In this document: piece after piece, positions 22,595 through 29,480 of the stretch
Position numbering within the stretch: the first letter of the stretch is position 1
Layout: the number at the start of each line of letters is the position of its first letter
Virus record (IMG/VR): IMGVR_UViG_3300042731_004505
Coordinates: 1-30,802 of that record
Reading direction: 5' to 3' (one strand)
From: a virus
DNA length: 30,802 nt
Notes under the pieces: generated by a model
The model's input: the letters and a program-made list of their open reading frames with translations, nothing else
Databases searched by the model: none
What the model was told of the DNA's origin: nothing
Program-made: the position numbers and the translations under genes

Positions 22595-23133
22595 ATGAAA
22601 ATAGTAAGTTTAAAGGCAGAAAATTTCCTACGGCTCATTGCTGTGGAAATATCGCCAAGCGGCGAAACAGTACTAATTACTGGGAAGAACGGTGCCGGCA
22701 AGAGTTCAGTTCTTGACGCGATCGTTGTGGCTTTGTGCGGAAAGAAATATCTTCCGAAAAAACCGATTCGGGACGGTCAGGATTCAGCCGAGATTATAAT
22801 TGAAACAGAGGAACTTATCGTCACGCGAAAAATTACACAGGAGCAATCCTATGTGAAGGTGACGAATAAACAGGGCCATGTCATTCCGAGCCCCCAGGCA
22901 TTCCTCTGGACCAGGTCAACACAGCGAAGCAGCTTGAAGTCTCTGTGGCGATCTCTATGGCCCTGAATCCGGAACTTAGAGTTATCCGTATGAACGGAAA
23001 TGATCTTGACAGTGATTCAATCAAAGCTATTTCTAATCTTGCTAAAAATCAGGACTACCAGCTTTAGATTGAAAAAGTTGATGAGTCCGGCCAGATCGGG
23101 TTTGTTATCGAAGATGGTACGGTAAAAGCATAG
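22595..23133 (+). pseudogene. Gutted AAA (RecF/Rad50-like) ATPase
   Basis: The first ~98 residues are an intact N-terminal ATPase part with Walker A GKNGAGKSS (30-38) in MKIVSLKAENFLRLIAVEI, then the frame ends at 22966. A second frame, open from before GIPLDQVNTAKQLEV, continues VAISMALNPELRVIRMNG to FVIEDGTVKA, the typical C-terminus of these phage ATPases, with one internal TAG at 23065. The large middle part (Walker B, coiled coil) is missing. A deletion joining GGCATTCCTC-like sequences plus a frame change fits best. The ATPase is therefore dead, or the contig is misassembled here. Confidence 0.75.
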
Positions 23134-23159
23134 CTCTTTAAAAAAAACGATAGCGTAGT

Positions 23160-23243
23160 GCCCTGCAAGGCACAAATTAACCAGACCGGACACGGTCAGG
23201 TATGACTCTTGGAAATCCATTAATCCGGCTTTGCAGGGCTTTT
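23160..23243 (+). ncRNA. Candidate structured RNA with 12-bp closing stem
   Basis: GCCCTGCAAGGC (23160-23171) pairs with 23228-23239 over 12 bp with a single G-U, followed by TTTTAT. Inside, GACCG-GACA-CGGTC (23184-23197) forms a hairpin extended by CC/GG after an A-A mismatch. It could be a terminator for the broken ATPase operon or part of a non-coding RNA. I match it to no known riboswitch. Confidence 0.5.
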
Positions 23244-23316
23244 ATAAGACCTCAATTCTTCCTTTCCGGGAGATTGCATTCGTGTAAACGATGAATCCGT
23301 GGCAGGAAACCAAGCG

Positions 23317-23428
23317 GAGCCGTACCGGGAGGACGGATATATCGCCCGGCTCGTGTAATATTTCTCCTAACGGCTATTTGATTTAATAAAGCCCCGGTTG
23401 TGTTGGCCGTGCATAAAAAGGCCGGGGC
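23317..23428 (+). other. Further hairpins in a 314-base gene-free stretch
   Basis: The interval 23134-23447 carries no gene I can support. Besides the structure at 23160-23243 it holds GAGCCG/CGGCTC (23317-23322 with 23347-23352) and GCCCCGG/CCGGGGC (23391-23397 with 23422-23428). The last lies 8 bases before the ribosome binding site of the 19-residue leader, so it may control translation of the genes that follow. Confidence 0.45.
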
Positions 23429-23447
23429 ACTTCATAGGAGAATAAAT

Positions 23448-23507
23448 ATGAAATATTGGAAAAATATTAAAAAATGGGACAAAGCCCTGAGGGAGATTAA
23501 GGAATGA
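23448..23507 (+). CDS. 19-residue leader peptide
   Basis: ATG with AGGAG 7 bases upstream encodes MKYWKNIKKWDKALREIKE, basic and helical. Its TGA overlaps the ATG of the next gene as ATGA, so it probably serves translational coupling. Its importance as a peptide is unknown. Confidence 0.4.
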   Translation: MKYWKNIKKWDKALREIKE

Positions 23508-23803
23508 CTTATTATGCAGGACAAATTTTGAGAGTTAAGGGCCTTGACAAGGTGAACGAATATATAGACATATGGATCGCTTGCGTTGGAAAAGGAATGA
23601 TATGCGGTTTCCCAATTGAGGGTGGTCATTTGTCAGGAAACAGATACACAGATTTCGTTGGCGCAGGTAATCCATACCTCATCACAATTGATGAACTACG
23701 CAGACTTCTTGGGAAATTTGAATCTGTGGAAGTACTTGAAAATTGTAACGTTATCGTGAAAGATTCCACCCTCCCCGTTCCGCAGGAGAAAGACTATGAG
23801 TGA
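23504..23803 (+). CDS. Hypothetical protein (99 aa)
   Basis: Starts MTYYAGQILRVKGLDKVNEY and appears to be a small alpha/beta protein with an N-terminal beta region (IDIWIACVGKGMICGFPIEG) and a helix (TIDELRRLLGKFESVEVLE). No recognised family, no membrane segment. It is coupled to the leader peptide by ATGA and overlaps the next gene by 8 bases, so it belongs to a tight three-gene unit downstream of the structured leader. Confidence 0.6.
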   Translation: MTYYAGQILRVKGLDKVNEYIDIWIACVGKGMICGFPIEGGHLSGNRYTDFVGAGNPYLITIDELRRLLGKFESVEVLENCNVIVKDSTLPVPQEKDYE

Positions 23804-24065
23804 AGGCACAAACAGATTCGGTGTTTTCGTAAGTGAAACATATTGGATCGGCGATAAACAAAACGGTATTTGCATAACAAATGAAGACGACGACGGCGTT
23901 GTTGATGAAATCGTTATGTATGTCGATGGCAAATGCGTCATGCATTTGGAAGCAATGTCAGACTTTTGTTACGATATTGCATTGTATACAGGAGATCACG
24001 AAGCTCATGTCAGTATCGGCAGCAGGAGCTTGAGAGCCATTGTCGATGCTACTGTAAAGGATTGA
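23796..24065 (+). CDS. Hypothetical protein (89 aa)
   Basis: Starts MSEGTNRFGVFVSETYWIGD and is acidic and mostly beta (ICITNEDDDGVVDEIVMYVD, HVSIGSRSLRAIVDAT). No family recognised. It has an AGGAGAAAG ribosome binding site inside the gene before and a three-base gap to the next. The size and overlaps are typical of phage early accessory genes. Confidence 0.6.
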   Translation: MSEGTNRFGVFVSETYWIGDKQNGICITNEDDDGVVDEIVMYVDGKCVMHLEAMSDFCYDIALYTGDHEAHVSIGSRSLRAIVDATVKD

Positions 24066-24067
24066 TT

Positions 24068-24403
24068 ATGAACAACAAACGCAGGCCAAATCGGCTGAAA
24101 AAAATATTTGACAATCAGGTTGATGGCTTAACTCAAGACAAAGTATCAAAGCTCTGTGCGTTAATTCGTGATTGCGAAAAAAAGATCAATGCTGCTTATG
24201 GCTCATGCATTGAGCATCGTATACTTTTTCATTCATTCTTCAATCAATTCATGGAAGTAAAGAATGAGGCCCTTGATGAATTTCATAAGGAAATCGGCGG
24301 ATTCGGCGATTACGACGAATATTTGGAAGATAGCCTGGCTATGTCGACGGCCATTCCTGACAGAAACGAACTCGACAAATTCTTCGAACGGATAGGATAT
24401 TAA
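24068..24403 (+). CDS. Hypothetical helical protein (111 aa)
   Basis: Starts MNNKRRPNRLKKIFDNQVDG, has a basic N-terminus and a helical body (KVSKLCALIRDCEKKINAAY, FFNQFMEVKNEALDEFHKEI) and an acidic end. I start at 24068, directly after the stop of the gene before, because an earlier frame start lies inside that gene. No family recognised. The last gene in this unit before a small membrane protein. Confidence 0.55.
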   Translation: MNNKRRPNRLKKIFDNQVDGLTQDKVSKLCALIRDCEKKINAAYGSCIEHRILFHSFFNQFMEVKNEALDEFHKEIGGFGDYDEYLEDSLAMSTAIPDRNELDKFFERIGY

Positions 24404-24404
24404 A

Positions 24405-24578
24405 ATGATAAGGCTCATAGAACTGCTCAGTATGCTATTTGGCGCATTGTTTTATTACTACGCAATTCAAAGTGCAAGTGAATATAATTGCCGTTTCAAT
24501 TACAGATTCTGGAAAACTGTGTATGCGGGAATATTTCTGTGGCCTTTCGTCTACGAGATATGGAGACTTTGCAAATAA
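24405..24578 (+). CDS. 57-residue membrane protein
   Basis: A small gene one base after the previous stop. It encodes MIRLIELLSMLFGALFYYYA (helix 1), a polar loop with NCRFNYRFWKT, and VYAGIFLWPFVYEIWRLC (helix 2), so two membrane helices in a hairpin are likely. No clear ribosome binding site, so translation is probably coupled. It could be a holin-like or exclusion peptide, but no motif decides this. Confidence 0.5.
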   Translation: MIRLIELLSMLFGALFYYYAIQSASEYNCRFNYRFWKTVYAGIFLWPFVYEIWRLCK

Positions 24579-24587
24579 AGGATTGCC

Positions 24588-24914
24588 ATGGCTACTCAAA
24601 CCAGCAAGGACGCTCATAAAAAGACAGACGATCTGAGATCGCATCAGCTTATACTTGTACATGATGCGATAATCCATTTCGGCCGATCCGGTACCTGTAT
24701 AGCCGACATCCAGGCTTATCTTAGACGTTGCGGGATCAACCTGGAAAAGAGCTCCATATCCGCCAGGATGAACAAACTTAAAGACATTAGACTGATAGTG
24801 CCGGCGAGTCCTTTTAAGCGACTCAGCAACGCCACGGGCCGCCTGTCCGAATTCTGGATGGACATTCATTTTCAACAAAACCCGGGAACGCAATCTGTAT
24901 TATTCAGGGATTAA
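24588..24914 (+). CDS. Small winged-helix protein
   Basis: A 108-residue product. The central HDAIIHFGRSGTCIADIQAY, then LRRCGINLEKSSISARMNKL and KDIRLIVPASPFKRLS, has the helix-turn-helix plus wing order of winged-helix proteins that phages encode just before their replication gene. Basic throughout, no other domain. AAAGGA lies before the ATG. It precedes the DUF1376-type replication protein by one base and may bind the origin or control this operon. The specific target is not visible. Confidence 0.65.
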   Translation: MATQTSKDAHKKTDDLRSHQLILVHDAIIHFGRSGTCIADIQAYLRRCGINLEKSSISARMNKLKDIRLIVPASPFKRLSNATGRLSEFWMDIHFQQNPGTQSVLFRD

Positions 24915-24915
24915 C

Positions 24916-25806
24916 ATGTCGAATGAACAAAGCAAAAATTCACCTGCTTTTCAATACTATCCAGCCGACCTTTTGAGTGATCCGGAAGTCATGTTGTGGG
25001 ACATGGAATCGGTCGGTTGCTACTGGCAAATGATAAGTTATCTTTGGATAAACGGCGGAAAAGTTGAAGTTAATTCGGACTTTTTCTGCAAATTATTCAG
25101 AGTTAATCGAAAAAAAACTGCAGAAAAACTCTGGAACAAGATCAAGGGAAAGTTTGTTATAGACAATGGCATTGCCATGCATAAAAGAGTTCTTAAAGAA
25201 ATGCAACGCCAAGAGGAATCAAGACTTAGAAGACAGGAGGCAGGAAAGAAAGGTGCTAAATCAAGATGGCATAGCCATGAAAACGAAAATGGCAATGCCA
25301 AAGTTTTGCCATTGGCAAAAAATGGCTATTCATCTTCTACTTCTACCTCGTTAAGTAATACTATTGATAATAGTATTAACCCGTCACAAAATTCGAAAAT
25401 GGCAATGCCATCACTGACAACGGAGCAATTTGAGTTCAGTCACAATCAAGATAAATATATTCAGGAATTAATTAAAACCTGGAATAAAGCCTCGAAGAAA
25501 AAAGTCACTGAATCTGACATTGAATCTCTTGCCTCTGAAATTACGCGGATTCTGAATCACCTGAGATTTGGTGAAATTATTGAAGCTGTTAAAAATTACG
25601 GAGATGCACGCAAGATCAAAAATACAATGGCAGGTGATTTTAAATGCGCAACATTTCTTCGTGATTTTTTGAATCCCGAAAAGACAGGAAAATATCGGTC
25701 TGCATATTTCGACATTGATAATTACGATCCTGAGAAATGGAAGACAAATAACTTAAAGCCTGAAAAAATGACAATCGAGGAAAAGAAAAAGGCGATGCGG
25801 ATATGA
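24916..25806 (+). CDS. DUF1376-type phage replication protein
   Basis: A 296-residue protein whose N-terminus (FQYYPADLLSDPEVMLWDME, then VGCYWQMISYLWINGG) matches DUF1376, found in phage replication initiators. A low-complexity linker (about 115-160, many Asn and Ser) separates it from a C-terminal helical domain (YIQELIKTWNKASKKKV onward) with a segment FKCATFLRDFLNPEKTGKY typical of these replication proteins. Role: origin binding and helicase recruitment, by family. The linker-coding DNA holds iteron-like dyads, as in lambda O. It overlaps the following gene as ATGA. Confidence 0.8.
   Translation: MSNEQSKNSPAFQYYPADLLSDPEVMLWDMESVGCYWQMISYLWINGGKVEVNSDFFCKLFRVNRKKTAEKLWNKIKGKFVIDNGIAMHKRVLKEMQRQEESRLRRQEAGKKGAKSRWHSHENENGNAKVLPLAKNGYSSSTSTSLSNTIDNSINPSQNSKMAMPSLTTEQFEFSHNQDKYIQELIKTWNKASKKKVTESDIESLASEITRILNHLRFGEIIEAVKNYGDARKIKNTMAGDFKCATFLRDFLNPEKTGKYRSAYFDIDNYDPEKWKTNNLKPEKMTIEEKKKAMRI
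25167..25410. other. Candidate replication origin inside the replication gene
   Basis: TGGCA-N-TGCCA dyads occur at 25167-25177, 25290-25300 and 25400-25410, with a variant TGGCATAGCCA at 25267-25277 and a related 17-base palindrome TTTTGCCATTGGCAAAA at 25304-25320. The half-sites at 25267, 25290 and 25313 are 23 bases apart. Between them and the last dyad is AT-rich DNA with a perfect 10-bp inverted repeat TAATACTATT/AATAGTATTA (25356-25378). Iterons plus an AT-rich unwinding segment within the initiator's linker is the lambda-type origin layout. Confidence 0.55.
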
Positions 25807-26261
25807 TGACTGAACTTGAAATGGACAGTGTGATAACTGAGCTTAATCTGTACTTCCCAAACTCTGACGTTGCCGACTTGGAAATTGTTAAGCGGTATAT
25901 AAAAAAACTGAATTGCGACGTTGAGATAGTCCTCAATGCGATTTATGAATCCGCTCAGAACAGTAATTACAAAACAGTGCAAAGAAAAGATCTTATTGAA
26001 TGTATTCAGAAGAATTTAAAAAAAGCGGGCAGGGGCTTTTCATTGATTCCTGTTATTTTCCAGTGCATCGAGACAAAGGAATATACACAGGTCCAGGTGG
26101 AAAACACAACGATTGAGATCTTCGAACGATGCTGCAGCAAGGCGCATGAAGCGATCAATCGACAAAGAAAAGGAACCTGGGCTAGAAATGACGGTTTGGA
26201 TATTCATAAAGCGAGAAAAGAACGCTTAGATTTTATCGATAAAAATTGCTTATTTTCATGA
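25803..26261 (+). CDS. Protein of unknown function next to the replication gene
   Basis: A 152-residue product starting MMTELEMDSVITELNLYFPN, helical and slightly basic, with a middle part GRGFSLIPVIFQCIETKEYT and a C-terminal basic segment AINRQRKGTWARNDGLDI. It shares a four-base overlap with the replication gene, the place where helicases or helicase loaders often lie, but no Walker or loader motif is present. No family recognised. A replication accessory role is inferred from position. Confidence 0.55.
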   Translation: MMTELEMDSVITELNLYFPNSDVADLEIVKRYIKKLNCDVEIVLNAIYESAQNSNYKTVQRKDLIECIQKNLKKAGRGFSLIPVIFQCIETKEYTQVQVENTTIEIFERCCSKAHEAINRQRKGTWARNDGLDIHKARKERLDFIDKNCLFS

Positions 26262-26275
26262 AAGGAAAATCAATT

Positions 26276-26482
26276 ATGGCGGCGAACAAAAAGACGGCAT
26301 TTAGTCGCGTAACGACATACGGGACGCTGAATAGGCAACATGGTCAACAGTGATAGAATAATTGATCGATAGAAAAGTCTTCTAAGGAGCCAAGACTCTT
26401 TGGATTCAAAACGAGCTTGGAGCTTAAAAAACAATTGCTGAATAATAAACATGATCACGAAAAAGAAGAAAAAAAGAAATGA
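26276..26482 (+). pseudogene. Remnant of a small gene with three in-frame stops
   Basis: ATG 26276 (AAAGGA upstream) opens MAANKKTAFSRVTTYGTLNR, which stops at 26351. The same frame has TGA, TAG and TGA within 15 bases (26351, 26354, 26363), then stays open as basic sequence (KEPRLFGFKTSLELKKQLL) to a TGA at 26480 that overlaps the resolvase ATG as ATGA. The preserved overlap suggests a formerly intact gene of about 68 codons. The other end could simply be chance. Confidence 0.35.
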
Positions 26483-26901
26483 TTAAATTTACAGTTATCG
26501 GAGATCCAAAGGCCTTGAAGCGTGTGCGAGTATTTACGAATAAGCATACGGGCAAAAAACACGGCGTTGATCCGTCTGCCGAAGATAAAGAAACATTTCT
26601 TCAGCAGGCGATTAAGTTTAGACCGACGATGCCTTTGGATATACCGCTTCGTGTGGATCTTAAGTTGTATTTTTCCAGGCCAAAATCGCACTACCGAACA
26701 GGCAAGTACAGTGATCAGCTAAAACCGAATGCCCCTGTTTATCACACAGTCAAGCGATACGACGTTGACAACGTCATCAAATTTATTCTTGACACGCTCA
26801 ACGGGATCTTTTGGAAAGATGACTGTTTCGTGTGTGTTATTACGGCAATCAAAAAATATAGTTTGAATCCAAGAACAGAAATTAAAATTACTGAATTGTA
26901 A
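26479..26901 (+). CDS. rusA: RusA-family Holliday junction resolvase
   Basis: Endonuclease that resolves four-way DNA junctions, here probably for concatemers made by the YqaJ/RecT system. The 140-residue product starts MIKFTVIGDPKALKRVRV and has the catalytic acidic cluster RYDVDNVIKFILDTLNGIFW (Asp95, Asp97) with Asp114/Asp115 in KDD, as in E. coli RusA. Length is normal. There is no clear ribosome binding site; it starts on the stop of the broken gene before. It is the last gene of the replication and recombination block. Confidence 0.88.
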   Translation: MIKFTVIGDPKALKRVRVFTNKHTGKKHGVDPSAEDKETFLQQAIKFRPTMPLDIPLRVDLKLYFSRPKSHYRTGKYSDQLKPNAPVYHTVKRYDVDNVIKFILDTLNGIFWKDDCFVCVITAIKKYSLNPRTEIKITEL

Positions 26902-26940
26902 TGCATAAAAATAAACAATCAAAAATTGAAAGGGAAAAAC

Positions 26941-27567
26941 ATGGAAAGTACGAAGCCAGCGTGGAAAAGCAAAACAGTATGGGCCTCTTTGATTATGCTC
27001 ATCGCTCTCGGGCTTGGTCATCTCGGCATTGATTTCGGCGCCGATGACCAAAGCCAGACCGTTGATGCGATTTATCAAATCATAGAGGCTGTCTGTGCCG
27101 TTGTTGCTATCTATGGGAGAATAACTGCCAAGAAAGCTATTGGAGGGAGCGGAGGAGCATCTTATATGATCTTGTTTATGCTGCTGCTGTTTCTCTCGTT
27201 GTCGCTGCTGCCACTGGCCGGCTGCACGCCGATCATCGCAATGGACTCCGGACTGCAGAGCCGGGTGTATGAATCTTATAATGATTCAATGGAGGCCGTT
27301 TCATCTTGTGAAACCGGCCACATGCAGATTGCCGACGCCTGCGTTGAATTAGCACAGCAGCAAGAGGCGATGACGATGTTATATCAAAATGCGGAGTTAC
27401 GTCCGGCCATCAAGGCCGATATTCTCGGCTGCCTGGACATTACAGGGGGGTATATTCAGCATTGCGAAAACGGATCCCTGACCGTCGAAGACGCCTGCCG
27501 TGGAATTGCACTTAATGCGAGAGCATTTAAAGCCGTCCTGGACGGCGGAAAGGTGAATGACGAATGA
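26941..27567 (+). CDS. Holin-like protein fused in frame to a lipoprotein
   Basis: A 208-residue product from the ATG set by AAAGGG (a TTG at 26926 is rejected). Residues 1-67 look like a phage holin: basic start, KSKTVWASLIMLIALGLGHL, then QIIEAVCAVVAIYGRIT and a basic end, two membrane helices. A GGSGGAS linker leads to MILFMLLLFLSLSLLPLAGC, a lipoprotein signal with lipobox LAGC, followed by a ~110-residue Cys-containing domain. Lysis by holin plus an outer-membrane-bound partner (spanin-like) is the natural reading. The two parts may be separate products (see the nested start). Confidence 0.7.
   Translation: MESTKPAWKSKTVWASLIMLIALGLGHLGIDFGADDQSQTVDAIYQIIEAVCAVVAIYGRITAKKAIGGSGGASYMILFMLLLFLSLSLLPLAGCTPIIAMDSGLQSRVYESYNDSMEAVSSCETGHMQIADACVELAQQQEAMTMLYQNAELRPAIKADILGCLDITGGYIQHCENGSLTVEDACRGIALNARAFKAVLDGGKVNDE
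27166..27567 (+). CDS. Nested lipoprotein start within the holin-like gene
   Basis: ATG 27166 follows a strong GGAGGA site (27151-27156, 9 bases spacing) and begins exactly at the lipoprotein signal, MILFMLLLFL with lipobox LAGC (Cys20). It would give a 133-residue lipoprotein without the holin part. The region before it codes a flexible Gly/Ser linker, so one message may yield both a holin-lipoprotein fusion and a free lipoprotein. Confidence 0.5.
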   Translation: MILFMLLLFLSLSLLPLAGCTPIIAMDSGLQSRVYESYNDSMEAVSSCETGHMQIADACVELAQQQEAMTMLYQNAELRPAIKADILGCLDITGGYIQHCENGSLTVEDACRGIALNARAFKAVLDGGKVNDE

Positions 27568-27902
27568 ACCAGGTTAATTTATCCGAACTAATCGGAAAGC
27601 TTCCGGAGGCAATGCGGTCCAATGCGGAGGCCTATCTGAAAGGACTGATCGGTATGGCCGATGCCGATATGGAATCTTTTTTATCATTCCTTGCATACGG
27701 GGCCCAATCCGAAGCCTGGGCTCTGGTCAAGAAAAATGTGCCTGCCTCCGTACTCCTGGAAGCGCATGAAAAATACGTTGAATCGCTTGAGCAGCAGGTT
27801 GATGCGGCTGAGGCGCTGGAGAGGTCACGAAACGGCGTGATTACTGATATGTTGCGCATTGCCCTTGGAGTGCTCCGTATCTCGAATTACGTCGTGTATT
27901 AA
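27564..27902 (+). CDS. Hypothetical protein (112 aa) after the holin-like gene
   Basis: Starts MNQVNLSELIGKLPEAMRSN and is nearly all helix (LVKKNVPASVLLEAHEKYVE, SLEQQVDAAEALERSRNGV), ending with a hydrophobic tail. No recognised lysis motif and no membrane-spanning helix of full length. ATGA overlap with the gene before shows coupling, so it may act with the holin-like protein. No family recognised. Confidence 0.6.
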   Translation: MNQVNLSELIGKLPEAMRSNAEAYLKGLIGMADADMESFLSFLAYGAQSEAWALVKKNVPASVLLEAHEKYVESLEQQVDAAEALERSRNGVITDMLRIALGVLRISNYVVY

Positions 27903-27956
27903 TCACAGATGGCGGATACCCCGTCCTGGGTATTAATTGGGTATTTGGAGAAAATT

Positions 27957-28145
27957 ATGAAATGGTCCGACTCAGTGTTTGTGAACATGGTAAGAACTGT
28001 TTGGAAATTAGTTCTTTTCCGAGGACACAGCAGGACCGTTTCGTGCCTTGAATATTATTCGCGTATAGTGCCTGTGAGCCGTGGCGGGCATTTGCTTTCG
28101 CTTAGAGGCCATAAATGTTTATATTGCACAAGTGGATTTGTTTGA
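27957..28145 (+). CDS. Small protein (62 aa), uncertain
   Basis: ATG 27957 with GGAG upstream encodes MKWSDSVFVNMVRTVWKLVL, then a basic stretch FRGHSRTVSCLEYYSRIVPV and KCLYC at the end. An earlier in-frame ATG at 27909 has no ribosome binding site. Composition is plausible for a short membrane-associated protein, but neither homology nor operon overlap supports it. A strong terminator follows 32 bases downstream. Confidence 0.4.
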   Translation: MKWSDSVFVNMVRTVWKLVLFRGHSRTVSCLEYYSRIVPVSRGGHLLSLRGHKCLYCTSGFV

Positions 28146-28176
28146 GTACACAGATCAATACACGGCGAAAACAAAC

Positions 28177-28216
28177 AAGCCCGGCCCTGCCTTCACTGTC
28201 CCTGGGCCGGGCTTTA
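28177..28216 (+). terminator. Intrinsic terminator with 11-bp stem
   Basis: AAGCCCGGCCC (28177-28187) pairs perfectly with GGGCCGGGCTT (28204-28214) across a 16-base loop, then TA. The U-run is short but the stem is among the strongest in the window. It separates the lysis-like genes from the small accessory genes. Confidence 0.65.
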
Positions 28217-28246
28217 TCTGAAACAGAAAACATGAAAGGATATGAA

Positions 28247-28747
28247 ATGAAAGCTTTATGTTGGATTACATTTTCAGCTTCGCTAATTATCGTAATATCA
28301 CTCGACATTGTAAGAGCGTTTCAATGGTATCAGGCAAAGAAAGTCATGGCCGTTCTTGACCTTGCTGACGATGCAAGTATGCCGGCAAAGAAGGCAGAAT
28401 TCCTTGATAAATTTGTCGATGAAATACAATCACGGAACCTTCCTGAGTACGGGGCTTTTATTTGGAAGACAGAACAAAATAAAATATCAAACCAAATCAT
28501 TGTCTTGCAAAGTCTGTCTGATAGATGTAAGGAGTTGATCGGAAAAGATCCTGAGTCCATGGGATACGCTACAGGAATACAACAGATTACGGGCCAGGAG
28601 TTTGATCATGCTATTGAGTCTATCGGGAAGATAATTTACAAATCACTCATGATGAAATATGGATGGTTTATGTTTTATCAAGTCTTCTGGACATGGATAA
28701 TACCGTTAGTAATGCTTCTTGTATCAATAGGTGCATCTGTTGAATAA
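28247..28747 (+). CDS. Membrane protein with N- and C-terminal helices
   Basis: A 166-residue product from ATG 28247 (AAAGGA 6 bases upstream; longer frame starts overlap the terminator and are rejected). Helix 1 is MKALCWITFSASLIIVISLD, helix 2 is the C-terminal FYQVFWTWIIPLVMLLVSIG, and the ~100 residues between are hydrophilic and helical. Topology suggests both ends in the membrane with a soluble middle. No family recognised; accessory or exclusion function possible. Confidence 0.65.
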   Translation: MKALCWITFSASLIIVISLDIVRAFQWYQAKKVMAVLDLADDASMPAKKAEFLDKFVDEIQSRNLPEYGAFIWKTEQNKISNQIIVLQSLSDRCKELIGKDPESMGYATGIQQITGQEFDHAIESIGKIIYKSLMMKYGWFMFYQVFWTWIIPLVMLLVSIGASVE

Positions 28748-28774
28748 TGTATTTTTCAAATAGAAGGATTCAAA

Positions 28775-28999
28775 ATGAAAGACATAATACTTTATGAACA
28801 CAGATGTTCATTGTGCAAGTGGAGATGGAACTCTGAAAAGCGGGCTGATCCGTGTCCTTCATGTGATCAGCATAACATAGCGATGAGTTCTCATCTGAAA
28901 GGCTGTTACGATGATGGCGGGATATATCATAACAGACAAAAAAAGATTAATCGAGGTTCTCGAAAGCATGGCCGTGCCGAAAAGAGACGGGCAAGTTAA
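28775..28999 (+). CDS. Small zinc-ribbon protein
   Basis: A 74-residue basic product: CSLC (residues 11-14) and CPSC (27-30) form a Cx2C...Cx2C zinc ribbon, and the last 25 residues are Lys/Arg rich (RQKKINRGSRKHGRAEKRRA). GAAGGA precedes the ATG. Such basic zinc ribbons in phage accessory regions usually bind nucleic acid. The following gene starts immediately after its stop. Confidence 0.65.
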   Translation: MKDIILYEHRCSLCKWRWNSEKRADPCPSCDQHNIAMSSHLKGCYDDGGIYHNRQKKINRGSRKHGRAEKRRAS

Positions 29000-29191
29000 G
29001 TGTCAAAACATGAATACTATTACGCATGGGGAAGCCCAAGTAGCAAAAAAGCCAATGCAAAGCAAAAGGCAATGTACAAAAGAAAGCTACGAGTATTAGC
29101 TCGCGGGAAACTGGACACGGCACTTGTTGAGTTTGAGAACGGCCAGACTGAGGTTATTAGCCGAAGCGCCTTACGCAGAGTGAAAAGGTAA
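29000..29191 (+). CDS. Small basic protein (63 aa), GTG start
   Basis: GTG directly after the previous stop. Product MSKHEYYYAWGSPSSKKANA, then KQKAMYKRKLRVLARGKLDT and a short strand-rich end (ALVEFENGQTEVISRSALRR). Very basic N-terminal half. No family recognised. A nucleic-acid-binding role is suggested only by charge. Tight junctions on both sides support a real gene. Confidence 0.5.
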   Translation: MSKHEYYYAWGSPSSKKANAKQKAMYKRKLRVLARGKLDTALVEFENGQTEVISRSALRRVKR

Positions 29192-29195
29192 AGGA

Positions 29196-29480
29196 ATGAG
29201 TATGGAATATCTTGCTCAGCATATTGCAAAGCAACTCCCAAAGGCCAGATATTTAAAGTCAGTATCAACTACGAAATTAGTTGAAATTTCTGAACGGGTG
29301 TTCTCTGGGGAATTCGGAATTTTTTACGATAGAGATTTGATCTTCTCTGAAATGATTCATCGACTGAAAGACAAAGCGAGTTCTGAGCGATTGATAGGGA
29401 AGATTTCACACATACTCAATAACGAAGATATTTCTCAGCACGATGCCATGCAGGGCCAGGCCGGAACGGAGGAAGAGTAA
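29196..29480 (+). CDS. Hypothetical helical protein (94 aa)
   Basis: Starts MSMEYLAQHIAKQLPKARYL and is helical, ending acidic (GQAGTEEE). An AAAGGA site overlaps its ATG region. No family recognised, no membrane segment. It shares a one-base overlap with the next gene (TAATG). Confidence 0.55.
   Translation: MSMEYLAQHIAKQLPKARYLKSVSTTKLVEISERVFSGEFGIFYDRDLIFSEMIHRLKDKASSERLIGKISHILNNEDISQHDAMQGQAGTEEE

Noticed and set aside
25167-25410. CRISPR-like repeats from spaced dyads
   Set aside because: Repeats are 11 bases, lie in a coding region, and spacing is irregular with no repeat-spacer unit; iterons fit better.
22595-26482. Stop codon recoding (TAG or TGA read as an amino acid)
   Set aside because: In-frame TAG and TGA appear only in two damaged genes; intact genes throughout use TAA, TAG and TGA as ordinary stops.
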